Part shown: in pieces, positions 1 through 8,624 of the stretch
Numbering within the stretch: position 1 is the stretch's first letter
How the letters are laid out: each line of letters starts with the position of its first letter
Assembly: GCA_938011325.1 (NCBI GenBank)
Contig: CALLUD010000006.1
Location: 806,001 to 870,000 of the forward strand
DNA: 64,000 nucleotides
Source: an uncultured Spartobacteria bacterium
GTDB taxonomy: Bacteria; Verrucomicrobiota; Verrucomicrobiia; Chthoniobacterales; JAATET01
Direction of reading: 5' to 3'
Position numbers and translations under genes: made by a program
Notes under the pieces: generated by a model
Told to the model about the DNA's origin: nothing
What the model saw: only the letters and a program-made list of their open reading frames with translations
Database searches by the model: none

Positions 1-2
1 TC

Positions 3-335
3 GCGTGGAGCAACTACCGCAAAAAATGGATTCTGATCCTGCAGCAGAAGTTTGGCACCTCTGCGTTCGGCGAGGTTTGGTATGTCGAGGGCGACACGCC
101 CGAAGGCCCGTGGGGCAAGGCGGTAAAGGTCGCGACGCACAAAAACTACACGTTCTACAACGTCCAGATCGACTGGCAGCTCACCGACCCGAATGAGCCG
201 ATTCTTCTCTTCGAGGGGACCTACGTCACCACCTTCACTGACAACCAGGTCAAGACCCCTCGCTACGACTACAACCAGGTCCTCTACCGCATCGACCTCA
301 ACGATCCCGATTTGAAACCCGCCCAGCGAAACTAA
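3..335 (+). CDS. C-terminal part of an uncharacterised secreted-type protein
   Basis: This frame is open from the window edge to a TAA at 333-335, so only the last 110 residues are seen and the start lies outside. The sequence is rich in aromatic residues, Trp and short beta-like stretches (for example FGEVWYVEGDTPEGPWG and the tail TPRYDYNQVLYRIDL). This looks like the last blades of a beta-propeller of the glycoside-hydrolase 43/DUF4185 kind, but no catalytic motif is in view, so the family is a guess. The sialate O-acetylesterase gene starts 2 bases after the stop, suggesting co-transcription and a shared role in glycan breakdown. Confidence 0.6.
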   Translation, partial: AWSNYRKKWILILQQKFGTSAFGEVWYVEGDTPEGPWGKAVKVATHKNYTFYNVQIDWQLTDPNEPILLFEGTYVTTFTDNQVKTPRYDYNQVLYRIDLNDPDLKPAQRN

Positions 336-337
336 CC

Positions 338-2170
338 ATGCGTCGTTTTCTGTTCCTTGTTCTCACGCTCGCCGTCTCGTCGCTCCATGGCGTGGAGTTC
401 GACTCCGCGTTTTCGTCCGGAATGGTGCTGCAGCGCGACCTGCCCATCCAGCTCACGGGCAAGACCGAACCGGGGCGTGAGGTCAAAGTCTCCCTCGATT
501 CGAAATCGGAAAAGGTCCGCGCCTCCGACGACGGCTCATGGCGCGTGGAGTTTCCACCAATGAAAGCCGGAGGACCGCATCGAATCGAGGCCACGGACGG
601 ATCGAAATCCGCCACGATCGATGACGTTCTCATTGGCGACGTCTGGCTTTGCTCCGGCCAATCGAACATGCAAATGGGCCTTCACGAAACGATCGGCGGC
701 GAGGAGGCGATGAAGGAGTCGCACCCCGACATTCGCATTCTGACGCTGCCGCGCGGCGGAGCCGACACTCCGCAGAAGACTTTCGGCGCAAAATGGGAAC
801 ACGCGACTCCCGAGCAGCTGCGCGACTTCACGGCGGTCGGCTATTACTTTGCACTTGCGCTGAAGGCGGATCCGGCGCTGGCCGACGTTCCGATCGGCGT
901 GATCAACAGCTCATTCGGCGGCACCGCCATCGAGGCGTGGATGCCGAAATTGCCGGAGCTGCCCGAGGATCAGATCAGTGGGTCGATGTTCGGCATTGGA
1001 CCGTCCACTCTCTTCAACGGCATGATCGCTCCGCTCACCCTGCTGAAGCTCAAGGGCGTGCTGTGGTATCAGGGCGAGGCCAATGCCGGCCGGCCGCAGG
1101 CTTACGTGAAGCTGCTCTCGACAATGATGGAGCAATGGCGCACCGCGTTCGGCCAGCCGGACCTTCCGTTCTTCATCGTCCAGTTGCCCACATTCGCCGG
1201 AAAAATGGGCGATCTCGATTTCAGCTGGTTGCGTGAGGCGCAGGCCACGGCGTGCAAACAAACGCCGAATGCGTGGTTCGCCGTCACCTACGACACCACC
1301 GACGGCCAGGACCTGCATCCGAAGGAAAAACAGGAGATCGGCCGGCGCCTCGCGCTGCTCGCGGAGCGCGAGGTGTATGGCAAACAGGTGACCGCCGAAG
1401 GCCCCCGCCCCACGGGCGTGAAAGCGGATGGTGACCGCGTCATTGTCACGTTCGACCAGCCCGTGAAGGCACGCAGCGGCGAGGCGAAGGGATTTGCGAT
1501 TGCAGGAGCCGACGGCGACTTTCGCTTCGCGGAGGCAACGATCAACGGCCAGCAGGTAAGCCTGCGCGCCGAGGGCATCAAGACGCCGACGATGGTGCGC
1601 TACGCCTGGAACGGACTCACGGACGCCAATCTCGTCAACGACACCGACCTTCCCGCAGTGCCATTCCGCACGGACAAGCTGGAGCCGCAATCCGTCACCT
1701 TCCAGCCGATGCCGACGATTCACCGCATCGAGACTCCCGATTACCAACTCGAGTCGAGTCCGACCGGCAATATCGCGAGCCTCATCATTGGCGGGAAGCA
1801 ATTCCTCTCGAACGAGCCCAATGGCGGCACATCGATCCCGGTGATGTTCGGCACGCGCAATCTCGCCAGGGTCGAAAACATCGGCCCGGCACGGATTGCC
1901 TTCAGCGACGACAGGGTTCGTGTCGAGATCAGCAGCAAAAAGGATTCGATGACGTGGACGGTGGAGAACACCGGCGACGACTCGATCGACTTCCGCATCG
2001 CGCTCGCCCCCGCGGTGAAAATCCAGAAACAAGGGAATGCGATCACGCTCACTCGCGACGAAGCCAGCGCCACCGTCACCGGAGTCGAGCGCGTGGGCGA
2101 GGAATCGACCTTGCTCGCGAAGGTCGCGGGCGGGAAAAGCCAGACGATCGAGTGGTCCATTCGCCGCTAG
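338..2170 (+). CDS. Sialate O-acetylesterase family protein (SASA domain)
   Basis: Predicted secreted carbohydrate esterase of 610 residues that removes O-acetyl groups from sialic acids or other acetylated glycans. A signal peptide covers about residues 1-18. The catalytic serine motif GQSN sits at 107-110 (Ser109), a LWYQGEAN block follows, and a late DLHP motif supplies the likely Asp/His pair. The SASA core seems to end near residue 455. About 155 further residues look like an extra beta domain that I do not recognise. It is transcribed right after the partial upstream gene. The true substrate is unknown, since the family also acts on plant and algal polysaccharides. Confidence 0.88.
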   Translation: MRRFLFLVLTLAVSSLHGVEFDSAFSSGMVLQRDLPIQLTGKTEPGREVKVSLDSKSEKVRASDDGSWRVEFPPMKAGGPHRIEATDGSKSATIDDVLIGDVWLCSGQSNMQMGLHETIGGEEAMKESHPDIRILTLPRGGADTPQKTFGAKWEHATPEQLRDFTAVGYYFALALKADPALADVPIGVINSSFGGTAIEAWMPKLPELPEDQISGSMFGIGPSTLFNGMIAPLTLLKLKGVLWYQGEANAGRPQAYVKLLSTMMEQWRTAFGQPDLPFFIVQLPTFAGKMGDLDFSWLREAQATACKQTPNAWFAVTYDTTDGQDLHPKEKQEIGRRLALLAEREVYGKQVTAEGPRPTGVKADGDRVIVTFDQPVKARSGEAKGFAIAGADGDFRFAEATINGQQVSLRAEGIKTPTMVRYAWNGLTDANLVNDTDLPAVPFRTDKLEPQSVTFQPMPTIHRIETPDYQLESSPTGNIASLIIGGKQFLSNEPNGGTSIPVMFGTRNLARVENIGPARIAFSDDRVRVEISSKKDSMTWTVENTGDDSIDFRIALAPAVKIQKQGNAITLTRDEASATVTGVERVGEESTLLAKVAGGKSQTIEWSIRR

Positions 2171-2228
2171 AATCACCGGGTGCGGGATTGGCATGGCGGG
2201 ACGCCGCTGTGTTTGTTAAACGGCTCGC

Positions 2229-3659
2229 ATGCGAGTTCGAACCCAGCTGGCCCTCGCCTTCTGCCTGCTCGCCGGGTTCACCGCGGCGCTGATCTTCGCG
2301 ATTTATTTCCTCGGCGCGCGGGAGATCCTGTTTCGCCAGATCCAAAGCAAGGTCCTCTCCATTGCCGCCACCGCCGCGACGCAGATCGACGCCGAGGCGC
2401 TGGAGCAGATCACGACACCGGAACAGGAGGATACCGACGACTACCGCCGCGTGCAGGAGCAGTTGCGGAAGATTCGCGATGCCAACCGCCGCGACGACGT
2501 CATGGTGCAATTTCTCTACACGATGCGTCCGCTGCCCGATGGGAGCTGGATCTACGTCGTGGATGCCGAGGAACCGGGACCCGATCACTCGCCGGTCGGC
2601 GAACGCGTGGAGTTCGAGCACGGCGACTCGCTGCGCATCGACGCGCCCTACGCGGAATCAAGCTTCAGCACCGATGAATTCGGCACGTGGCTGAGCGCGA
2701 ATGCGCCGATTCTCGACGATGCGGGAAATGCGGTTGGCCTGCTCGGCGTGGACCTCAATGCCGGCATCGTGGTCGGGCGGATGCGGCTGTTGTTGATCGC
2801 GGGCCTCATCGCGAGCGGAATTGCCATCGTCACCGCCGCCTTGCTCTCGTTCTGGATCGCCCGCTGGTTCACGAAACCCGTCGAGAAGATCAGCCACGTC
2901 GTGCGACAAATCGGCGAGGGCGATCTCACCGCACAGGTGAAACTCGATCGCCGCGACGAATTTGGCGAGCTGGCGAAAGCCGTGAACGAGATGGCGGTAA
3001 CCTTGCGGGAACGTGATGCACTCAAACGCGCGCTTGCCCGTTACGTGTCCCGTGAAGTCGCGGAGGAGGTGCTTGCCGGCGGTGAACCCGTGCTCGCGGG
3101 CACGCGCAAGGAAGTCACGGTGCTCATCGTGGACATCCGGAATTTCACCGCGATGTCGGCGCAGGTCGAGCCGGAGATGCTCGTCGCATTCCTTAACGAA
3201 TTCTTCGCGCGAATGATCGACGCGATTTTCGCCAATCGCGGCACGCTCGACAAATTCCTCGGCGACGGCTGCCTGGCCATTTTCGGTGCTCCCATCGATG
3301 ATCCCGACCATCGCGGCCTCGCGGTGCTCGCTGCGCAGTCGATGCTCCGCTCCACCCACGAGCTCGCAATCGCATTCAAGGAAAAGACCGGCATCGACCT
3401 CCGCATCGGTATCGCGGTGCACACGGGCGAGGCGATTGTCGGCAACGTCGGCTCCGAACATCGCATCGAATACACGGCCATCGGCGACACCGTGAACGTT
3501 ACCTCCCGGGTCGAAAATTTGAACAAGGAATACCACACCGAGCTTTTGGTGACCGATTCCGTCGTCAGCGGATTGAACGGAAGATTTCCGTTTCGTGAAG
3601 TCGCCGAGACGACACTTCGCGGCGTGGCCAAACCCGTGAAAGTCTTTACGCTCGCATGA
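2229..3659 (+). CDS. Membrane class III adenylate/guanylate cyclase with HAMP domain
   Basis: Signal-transducing nucleotide cyclase of 476 residues. Layout: membrane segment at about 8-29, a periplasmic sensor region (about 30-183, CACHE-like in its FGTWLSANAPI..GLLGVDLN end), a second membrane segment at about 185-211, HAMP at about 211-265, and a catalytic domain from about 295. The two metal-binding aspartates are visible as Asp302 in IVDIRNFT and Asp346 in LGDGCLAIFG. Lys342 and the TAIGD motif favour ATP over GTP as substrate, which is an inference. The stop overlaps the next gene's start by 4 bases (ATGA), so the two are translationally coupled. Confidence 0.88.
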   Translation: MRVRTQLALAFCLLAGFTAALIFAIYFLGAREILFRQIQSKVLSIAATAATQIDAEALEQITTPEQEDTDDYRRVQEQLRKIRDANRRDDVMVQFLYTMRPLPDGSWIYVVDAEEPGPDHSPVGERVEFEHGDSLRIDAPYAESSFSTDEFGTWLSANAPILDDAGNAVGLLGVDLNAGIVVGRMRLLLIAGLIASGIAIVTAALLSFWIARWFTKPVEKISHVVRQIGEGDLTAQVKLDRRDEFGELAKAVNEMAVTLRERDALKRALARYVSREVAEEVLAGGEPVLAGTRKEVTVLIVDIRNFTAMSAQVEPEMLVAFLNEFFARMIDAIFANRGTLDKFLGDGCLAIFGAPIDDPDHRGLAVLAAQSMLRSTHELAIAFKEKTGIDLRIGIAVHTGEAIVGNVGSEHRIEYTAIGDTVNVTSRVENLNKEYHTELLVTDSVVSGLNGRFPFREVAETTLRGVAKPVKVFTLA

Positions 3660-4297
3660 CGATGTGGACGGAGTGGATGACGAACTCGATGGATTTTGTC
3701 GAGCGCAGCGGCTGGGTCGGCTGGCTGTGGTTCATCGTGATTTATACGATCACGTGCATCTTCTTCCTGCCCGGATCGGTGCTCACGGTGGGCGCCGGCG
3801 CGATTTATGGATTCTGGGGCGGCACCTTTCTTGTCTCCATCAGCAATCTCATCGGCGCCGTCGTCAATTTCCTCACGAGCCGCTACCTCATGCGCGGCTG
3901 GTTGAAGCGAAAGCTCGAGAAGGATCCGCGGTTTCACGCCCTGGATACGGCCGTCGCGACCGATGGATGGAAGATCATTCTCCTGAGCCGCATCTCCCCC
4001 ATGGTGCCTCATAGCGTCGTGAGCTACGCGTGTGGCCTCACGAAGATTTCACTCACGCGATACTCCCTCGCGTCGTGGATCGGTTTCATTCCCATCAGCG
4101 CGGCGTATTCCTACGCGGGGGCGTTTCTCGGAAAGTTCGCCCGCGCCAAGGCCGGCGCGCCACATGGGAGCGAGTCGTGGATTTTCTACGGCATTGGGCT
4201 GGTCGTGACGGTCATCGTCACGGTGTGGTCGACCCGCGTTGCCGCGCGGGCATTGAAGACGCAGGTCGATCCTGCGGATTCGGTTCTTCCAGGGTAG
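3656..4297 (+). CDS. TVP38/TMEM64 (VTT-domain) membrane protein
   Basis: Integral inner-membrane protein of 213 residues in the VTT/SNARE-associated/DedA superfamily. Several hydrophobic segments flank the typical region with LPGSVLTVGAGAIYGFWGG, followed by the RISPMVPHSVVSYACG segment with conserved Arg and Pro. Family members are linked to lipid scrambling or small-solute transport; the exact role here is unknown. It overlaps the cyclase gene by 4 bases. Confidence 0.85.
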   Translation: MTMWTEWMTNSMDFVERSGWVGWLWFIVIYTITCIFFLPGSVLTVGAGAIYGFWGGTFLVSISNLIGAVVNFLTSRYLMRGWLKRKLEKDPRFHALDTAVATDGWKIILLSRISPMVPHSVVSYACGLTKISLTRYSLASWIGFIPISAAYSYAGAFLGKFARAKAGAPHGSESWIFYGIGLVVTVIVTVWSTRVAARALKTQVDPADSVLPG

Positions 4298-4430
4298 GAA
4301 GAGTATCTTCCCGGGTATTAGGGAAATCCCCTATATGGGGCTCCTCCGACGGAATGAAGGCAGACTCAGGGTGATGCCCGATTGCTGGGGCACCGGCATG
4401 GGACGAGGTTGCTCGAAGCAAGCCCACCTT

Positions 4431-5837
4431 ATGAAAACGCGAACGTTCCTCCTGGCCTTTGGTTTCACCTTTGTCGTATGGCAACTCAAAGCAGCTCCCC
4501 TGAGTTTCCCCGCAGGCACTTTTGAAGGAGGGACAGCTTCCAGTTGGGCACCCCAGACGACGGGGACCGCGACCGCGGGGCCTGCCACCGAAGGAGGCAA
4601 TACCTTCGGGCGAATCGCCATGACGCTCGTCGGGAGCGGAAGTCTCAGCACAAGTCTGACGTCTCCGTTTGAGGCAAACAGTCTTTACGTCGTCTCTCTG
4701 GACGTTCGGTCCTCCTCTCTTGCATCGCTTGCCTCGGAGTCTTTCGGCGTCCAGGTCCTCGACGCGAACAACGCGGTGGTCGCCGAGCTCAATGAGAGCG
4801 GACTCGTGGGGTTGCTTGGGATCAATCTTGGAGTCGTGAGCGAGTTGACCGGCGAGTTGGGAGGGCTGGCCGGGAAGCTGGATTTAATTGGAGCTCTGCA
4901 GCCGCTGCTCGAGTTGCTGGAGGGCAATCAACCCCTGTTGCAGGCCGTCGAGGATCTCCTCGCTTCCCTGGTCGGCCAGGATCCGAGCGTGGTCTCCAAG
5001 GTGGTGGATCTTCTCGAGGCCGTCTTGAATGGCACGCTCGATCCGTCCGGATTGGACCCCTCCGAGATTGCATCCATCCTGGGACTGCTCGAAGCGAGTC
5101 CCATTGTCACGGCGTTGGATGATCTCCTGACGTTTGCCGGCGGGAACGAGGGACCTCTCGAGGCATTGGTGAATCTCCTCGATGTGATTTTGGGCTCACC
5201 CGGAGACCTGGGCGTCGTGCAGGCCTTGCTGGAAAGCCTCGTGGGAAATGACGGACTCGTGCAGCGCGTCTCCGACATTCTGCTGTATGCGCTGGCGGAT
5301 GACGGGCTTCTCGGTGGGCTGACCGACACACTGACACGCAGCCTGCTGGGAGTCGCGGATCCGAATGGAAGCGGATTCCAGAATGTGAAACTGATCTTCA
5401 GCGTCGGCGGCACCGTGCCGGAAGGAGCGATCGGCATCCGGCTTTCGGCAGGGGCCGCGGTCGCTTTGGGGTTGGAGGTCGATTACGACAACGTGACCGT
5501 CGAGCGTTTTGCTCTCGTGACGCCTCCGACGCCGGGACCTGGCGGCGCGGCGCAGCCGTTCCTGAAAGTCCGCGGAAAGAAGGTGCGCAAGGTGAACAGC
5601 AACAAGGTGGTCATCCGGGGACGGGCGGCGGCCTTCGGGACGAACAATCAAATTTCGAGGGTTGAATACAAGGTTCGCGCGAAGGGCGTGAAAAATCGGA
5701 AATTCCGCAAGGCGAAGGGGCTCGAGCAATGGAGAATCGTGTTGAGACCGAACGAGGGCAGGACCCGCATTCGGGTGCGGGCCTTCGACGCCCTCCAGCA
5801 GGTTTCGCCCATCCGTCGGGTCGTCGTCGTAAAATAA
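4431..5837 (+). CDS. Secreted protein: jelly-roll domain split by a Leu-rich helical insertion, Ig-like C-terminus
   Basis: No known function. I chose the ATG at 4431 because it gives a normal signal peptide (MKTRTFLLAFGFTF..KAA); an upstream in-frame ATG at 4335 adds 32 residues that look non-coding. The 468-residue product has three parts. Residues about 24-120 and 310-360 look like the two halves of one beta jelly-roll (SLYVVSLDVRSSS early, LEVDYDNVTVERF late). Between them, about 121-308 is a Leu/Val/Gly/Asp-rich stretch of repeated amphipathic helices. After a Pro/Gly linker, residues about 376-468 form a basic Ig-like domain that also ends the broken NHL gene at 10482-11672. Confidence 0.75.
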   Translation: MKTRTFLLAFGFTFVVWQLKAAPLSFPAGTFEGGTASSWAPQTTGTATAGPATEGGNTFGRIAMTLVGSGSLSTSLTSPFEANSLYVVSLDVRSSSLASLASESFGVQVLDANNAVVAELNESGLVGLLGINLGVVSELTGELGGLAGKLDLIGALQPLLELLEGNQPLLQAVEDLLASLVGQDPSVVSKVVDLLEAVLNGTLDPSGLDPSEIASILGLLEASPIVTALDDLLTFAGGNEGPLEALVNLLDVILGSPGDLGVVQALLESLVGNDGLVQRVSDILLYALADDGLLGGLTDTLTRSLLGVADPNGSGFQNVKLIFSVGGTVPEGAIGIRLSAGAAVALGLEVDYDNVTVERFALVTPPTPGPGGAAQPFLKVRGKKVRKVNSNKVVIRGRAAAFGTNNQISRVEYKVRAKGVKNRKFRKAKGLEQWRIVLRPNEGRTRIRVRAFDALQQVSPIRRVVVVK

Positions 5838-5967
5838 AGCCGTCGAAAGTTCCACGAAGTGGCCTCCGGTGCGAGCGCATGCGCACCGGAGGCCGTGCGC
5901 ATTACAGAGAGCCGCGCCACCGAGAGTTGACAACGCGGGGGAGCAAGCGGTTTTCTGCCGCACCTTG

Positions 5968-6501
5968 GTGAATACGCCGCTGCTCTCATGCCTGGCCGCT
6001 GTGTTTCTGGCGCTCGTCGCCGGCTGCACGACCTACTCGCCTCGGATTCCCGGGCACTACGAGGACCAGCACATCTCGTTCAACTTCCCCGAGCACTGGA
6101 AGATCACGCTGCGTGAGGTGAACGAGCGGACGAGGTCCCTGATTCTCGAGCCGCCTCATCAAGGCCTCGTTTTCATAAAAGGTTACTCCGCCTCCACGGC
6201 ACCAAGCCTGCGGGAGTTTGCGCGCGAGTTTTCCCGAGCCGCGGCGAGCCAGACCCAGGGCGCGAGCCTCAGCACGAATTCCCTGCGCGAGGTGGAGGAT
6301 GGGAGTCTCGAGGAAAGATTTGATCTGAAGATCAAGAACACGACGGTCCCTCACCTGCGCCGCTATTACCGCCGCGAGGGGGCAAACGCCGTTTACTTCA
6401 TCGTTACCCACGTGCCCGTGGAAGATCTCGAATCGACGCGCTCGGGATTCGTGGGCATCGCGCGGGATTTTCGGGTGAAACCCACCGCGGGCTCGAATTG
6501 A
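5968..6501 (+). CDS. Predicted lipoprotein, unknown function
   Basis: Small lipoprotein of 177 residues. The GTG at 5968 gives a compact signal peptide ending in the lipobox LVAGC; the frame is open further upstream but without a convincing start. The mature part (FNFPEHWKITLRE..., SLREFAREFSRA..., and a C-terminal YFIVTHVPVEDLESTRSGF) resembles the PsbP/DUF1795-like fold that binds or stabilises envelope partners. That assignment is only by general look. It is convergent with yebC. Confidence 0.7.
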   Translation: MNTPLLSCLAAVFLALVAGCTTYSPRIPGHYEDQHISFNFPEHWKITLREVNERTRSLILEPPHQGLVFIKGYSASTAPSLREFAREFSRAAASQTQGASLSTNSLREVEDGSLEERFDLKIKNTTVPHLRRYYRREGANAVYFIVTHVPVEDLESTRSGFVGIARDFRVKPTAGSN

Positions 6502-6516
6502 TTCCCGCGGAATGTC

Positions 6517-7245
6517 CTATCTGACCGCCGCCCACACGCGGTGGACGTCGTCGTGCTCGTCGAGGGCGTGGAGAAATTCGCCGACCTCCGCAGCCTGTTC
6601 GTCCGAGAGATTGGGGAATTGCTTGGCGACGTAGCCGAGTTCGCTGGTGACGACGGTCCACCCGTTCGCCGAGAGCCATTTCGAGACGGCCGCAGTGGCG
6701 GTGCGCTCGGTAATGAAGCGCGCGCCGGTGGCATCGGCGGGAATGTCGTCGTTCTGCTCGTGCGTGAGCGGCTCGACTTCGTTTGCGCCGGCCTCGATCG
6801 CGGCCTCCTCAATGTCCACCGCGTCGGGGCGATGCGCTTCGACGAGCCCGACATGGTCGAAGAGGAACTTGTTGCTGCCGGGGGTGCCGAGCTGGCCCTT
6901 CTTGAAAAGAACTCGAATCTCGGGGGCGGTGCGGTTGTTGTTGTCGGTGAGCACCTCGACGATCACCGGCACCTTGTGCGGCGCGTAGCCTTCGAAGACG
7001 ACGTGCTCCATCACGAGCTTCTCGTCGCCGATGCCGGCGCCCTTCTTGATGGCCCGCTCGATCACGTCCCGGCTGACGCTGCCCTTCCGGGCCTTTTCCA
7101 CGGCCGCCGCGAGTCGCGCGTTTCCGTCGGGATCAGGGCCGCCGAGCTTCGCGGCGACCATGATTTCCTTCACCATCTTGCCGATGGCCTGGCCTTTTTT
7201 GAGACCCGCCACCTCACGTTTCGCGTGCAACCACTGACGACCCAT
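6517..7245 (-). CDS. yebC: YebC/PmpR family protein
   Basis: DUF28 family protein of 242 residues, near the usual 240-250. The N-terminus MGRQWLHAKREVAGLKKGQ, the KKGAGIGDEKLVMEHVVFEGYAP region and the RVLFKKGQLGTPGS segment are family hallmarks. YebC homologues were described as transcriptional regulators and more recently as factors easing ribosome stalling at polyproline. It reads away from the class II aldolase gene; the 152 bases between them must hold both promoters, but I see no clear box there. Confidence 0.93.
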   Translation of the reverse strand: MGRQWLHAKREVAGLKKGQAIGKMVKEIMVAAKLGGPDPDGNARLAAAVEKARKGSVSRDVIERAIKKGAGIGDEKLVMEHVVFEGYAPHKVPVIVEVLTDNNNRTAPEIRVLFKKGQLGTPGSNKFLFDHVGLVEAHRPDAVDIEEAAIEAGANEVEPLTHEQNDDIPADATGARFITERTATAAVSKWLSANGWTVVTSELGYVAKQFPNLSDEQAAEVGEFLHALDEHDDVHRVWAAVR

Positions 7246-7397
7246 AGGGCGGAAAATCTAGAGAGTCCCCGGGAACTCTGGAAATCGCGAAATCGGAAAA
7301 AATCGTTCGCGCCCATCGCCGGGACCCTGCACGGGATCAAGACGGGACATTCTTCCTGCTTTCCTGAGCTCCGGATTCCCCGTTTAATCCCGGCCAC

Positions 7398-8471
7398 ATG
7401 TCAGAAGGTAAATTTCGCGCAGGTGTCCTCTTTGGGGACGAGGTGAAGGAAGTTCTCGATTACGCAAAGGCGAACGAGTTTGCGCTGCCGGCGGTGAATT
7501 GCACGGGCACGAGCTCGGTGAATGCGACGCTCGCCGCGGCACGCGAGGTGAAGTCGCCGGTGATCGTCCAGTTCTCGAATGGCGGCGCGCAGTTTTTCAT
7601 CGGCAAGGGCGTGAAGGGCGAGAACCAGCTCGGCCCCGTGCTTGGCGGTCTCGCCGGCGCGCATTACGTGGACGCCGCCGCGAAGGCCTACGGCGTGCCG
7701 GTGATCCTGCACACCGACCACTGCGCGAAGAAGCTGCTTCCGTGGATTGACGGCCTGCTCGCCGGGAGCGAGGAGCAATTCGCGAAGACCGGCAAGCCGC
7801 TCTACAGCTCGCATATGCTCGACCTCAGCGAGGAGCCGATCGAGGAAAACATCGAGATCTGCTGCAAATACCTCGAGCGGATGGCGAAGATGGGCATGAC
7901 GCTCGAGATCGAACTCGGCGTGACCGGAGGCGAGGAGGACGGCGTGGACAACTCCGGCGTCGAGGAATCCAGTCTCTACACGAAGCCCGAGGAAGTCGCC
8001 TACGCCTACGAGAAGCTGAGCGCCATTTCGCCGAACTTCACGATCGCCGCGGCGTTCGGCAACGTGCACGGCGTCTACAAGCCGGGCAACGTGAAGCTCA
8101 AGCCGTCAATCCTCGACGCGTCGCAGAAATACATCGAGGAGAAATTCAAGACCGGGCCGAAGCCGGTGAACTTCGTCTTCCACGGCGGCAGCGGCAGCTC
8201 GCGCGAAGAGATTCGTGAAGCGCTCAGCTACGGCGCGGTGAAGATGAACCTCGACACCGACCTGCAGTGGGCGTTCTGGGACGGCGTCCGCGAATACGAG
8301 GCGAAGAATCACGACTACCTCCAGGCCCAGATCGGCAACCCGACGGGTCCCGATTCGCCGAACAAGAAATACTACGACCCGCGCGTCTGGCTCGGCGCCG
8401 GCGAGGCGAGCTTCACGAAGCGGCTCGTCGCCTCGTTCGAGGATCTGAACTGCATCGGGCGCAACGCGTAG
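7398..8471 (+). CDS. fbaA: Class II fructose-bisphosphate aldolase
   Basis: Zinc-dependent aldolase (357 residues) splitting fructose-1,6-bisphosphate to DHAP and glyceraldehyde-3-phosphate. The zinc site is visible as HTDHCAKK, with further ligands in the EIELGVTGGEEDGVD region, GNVHGVYKPG and FHGGSGSS. The length and the long insertion match the class IIA (E. coli FbaA-like) group. A good intrinsic terminator follows at 8488-8515. A class I aldolase lies about 0.9 kb downstream, so the organism has both mechanisms. Confidence 0.95.
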   Translation: MSEGKFRAGVLFGDEVKEVLDYAKANEFALPAVNCTGTSSVNATLAAAREVKSPVIVQFSNGGAQFFIGKGVKGENQLGPVLGGLAGAHYVDAAAKAYGVPVILHTDHCAKKLLPWIDGLLAGSEEQFAKTGKPLYSSHMLDLSEEPIEENIEICCKYLERMAKMGMTLEIELGVTGGEEDGVDNSGVEESSLYTKPEEVAYAYEKLSAISPNFTIAAAFGNVHGVYKPGNVKLKPSILDASQKYIEEKFKTGPKPVNFVFHGGSGSSREEIREALSYGAVKMNLDTDLQWAFWDGVREYEAKNHDYLQAQIGNPTGPDSPNKKYYDPRVWLGAGEASFTKRLVASFEDLNCIGRNA

Positions 8472-8487
8472 CCCGGCGCGGCCATGC

Positions 8488-8515
8488 TGCCGCGGTCGTT
8501 TGATCGCGGCATTTT
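8488..8515 (+). terminator. Intrinsic terminator of the class II aldolase gene
   Basis: A 10-bp stem (8488-8497 with 8502-8511, one G-T pair) closes a four-base loop GTTT and is followed at once by TTTT. It lies 17 bases after the aldolase stop codon. Confidence 0.8.
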
Positions 8516-8539
8516 GATTCCAGGGTGACCGGTGATCGT

Positions 8540-8565
8540 GCCGGCACCCTCGCCGGCTGCTTTTT
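8540..8565 (+). terminator. Second, weaker terminator-like hairpin
   Basis: Two GCCGGC hexamers (8540-8545 and 8552-8557) can pair around a six-base loop, then TGC and five T (8561-8565). It stands in tandem behind the stronger hairpin and 60 bases before the HAD gene. Each GCCGGC is itself a palindrome, so other foldings are possible. Confidence 0.45.
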
Positions 8566-8624
8566 GCATGGAATCGCCGGCCATTCACCGCCAGCGGCGC
8601 ACCCAGCTGCGATCGGAACATACA

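Noticed and set aside
2229..2260. GAGTTCGAACCC looks like a tRNA T-loop
   Set aside because: The flanking bases cannot form the T-stem, no acceptor or anticodon arms surround it, and it is the coding start of the cyclase gene.
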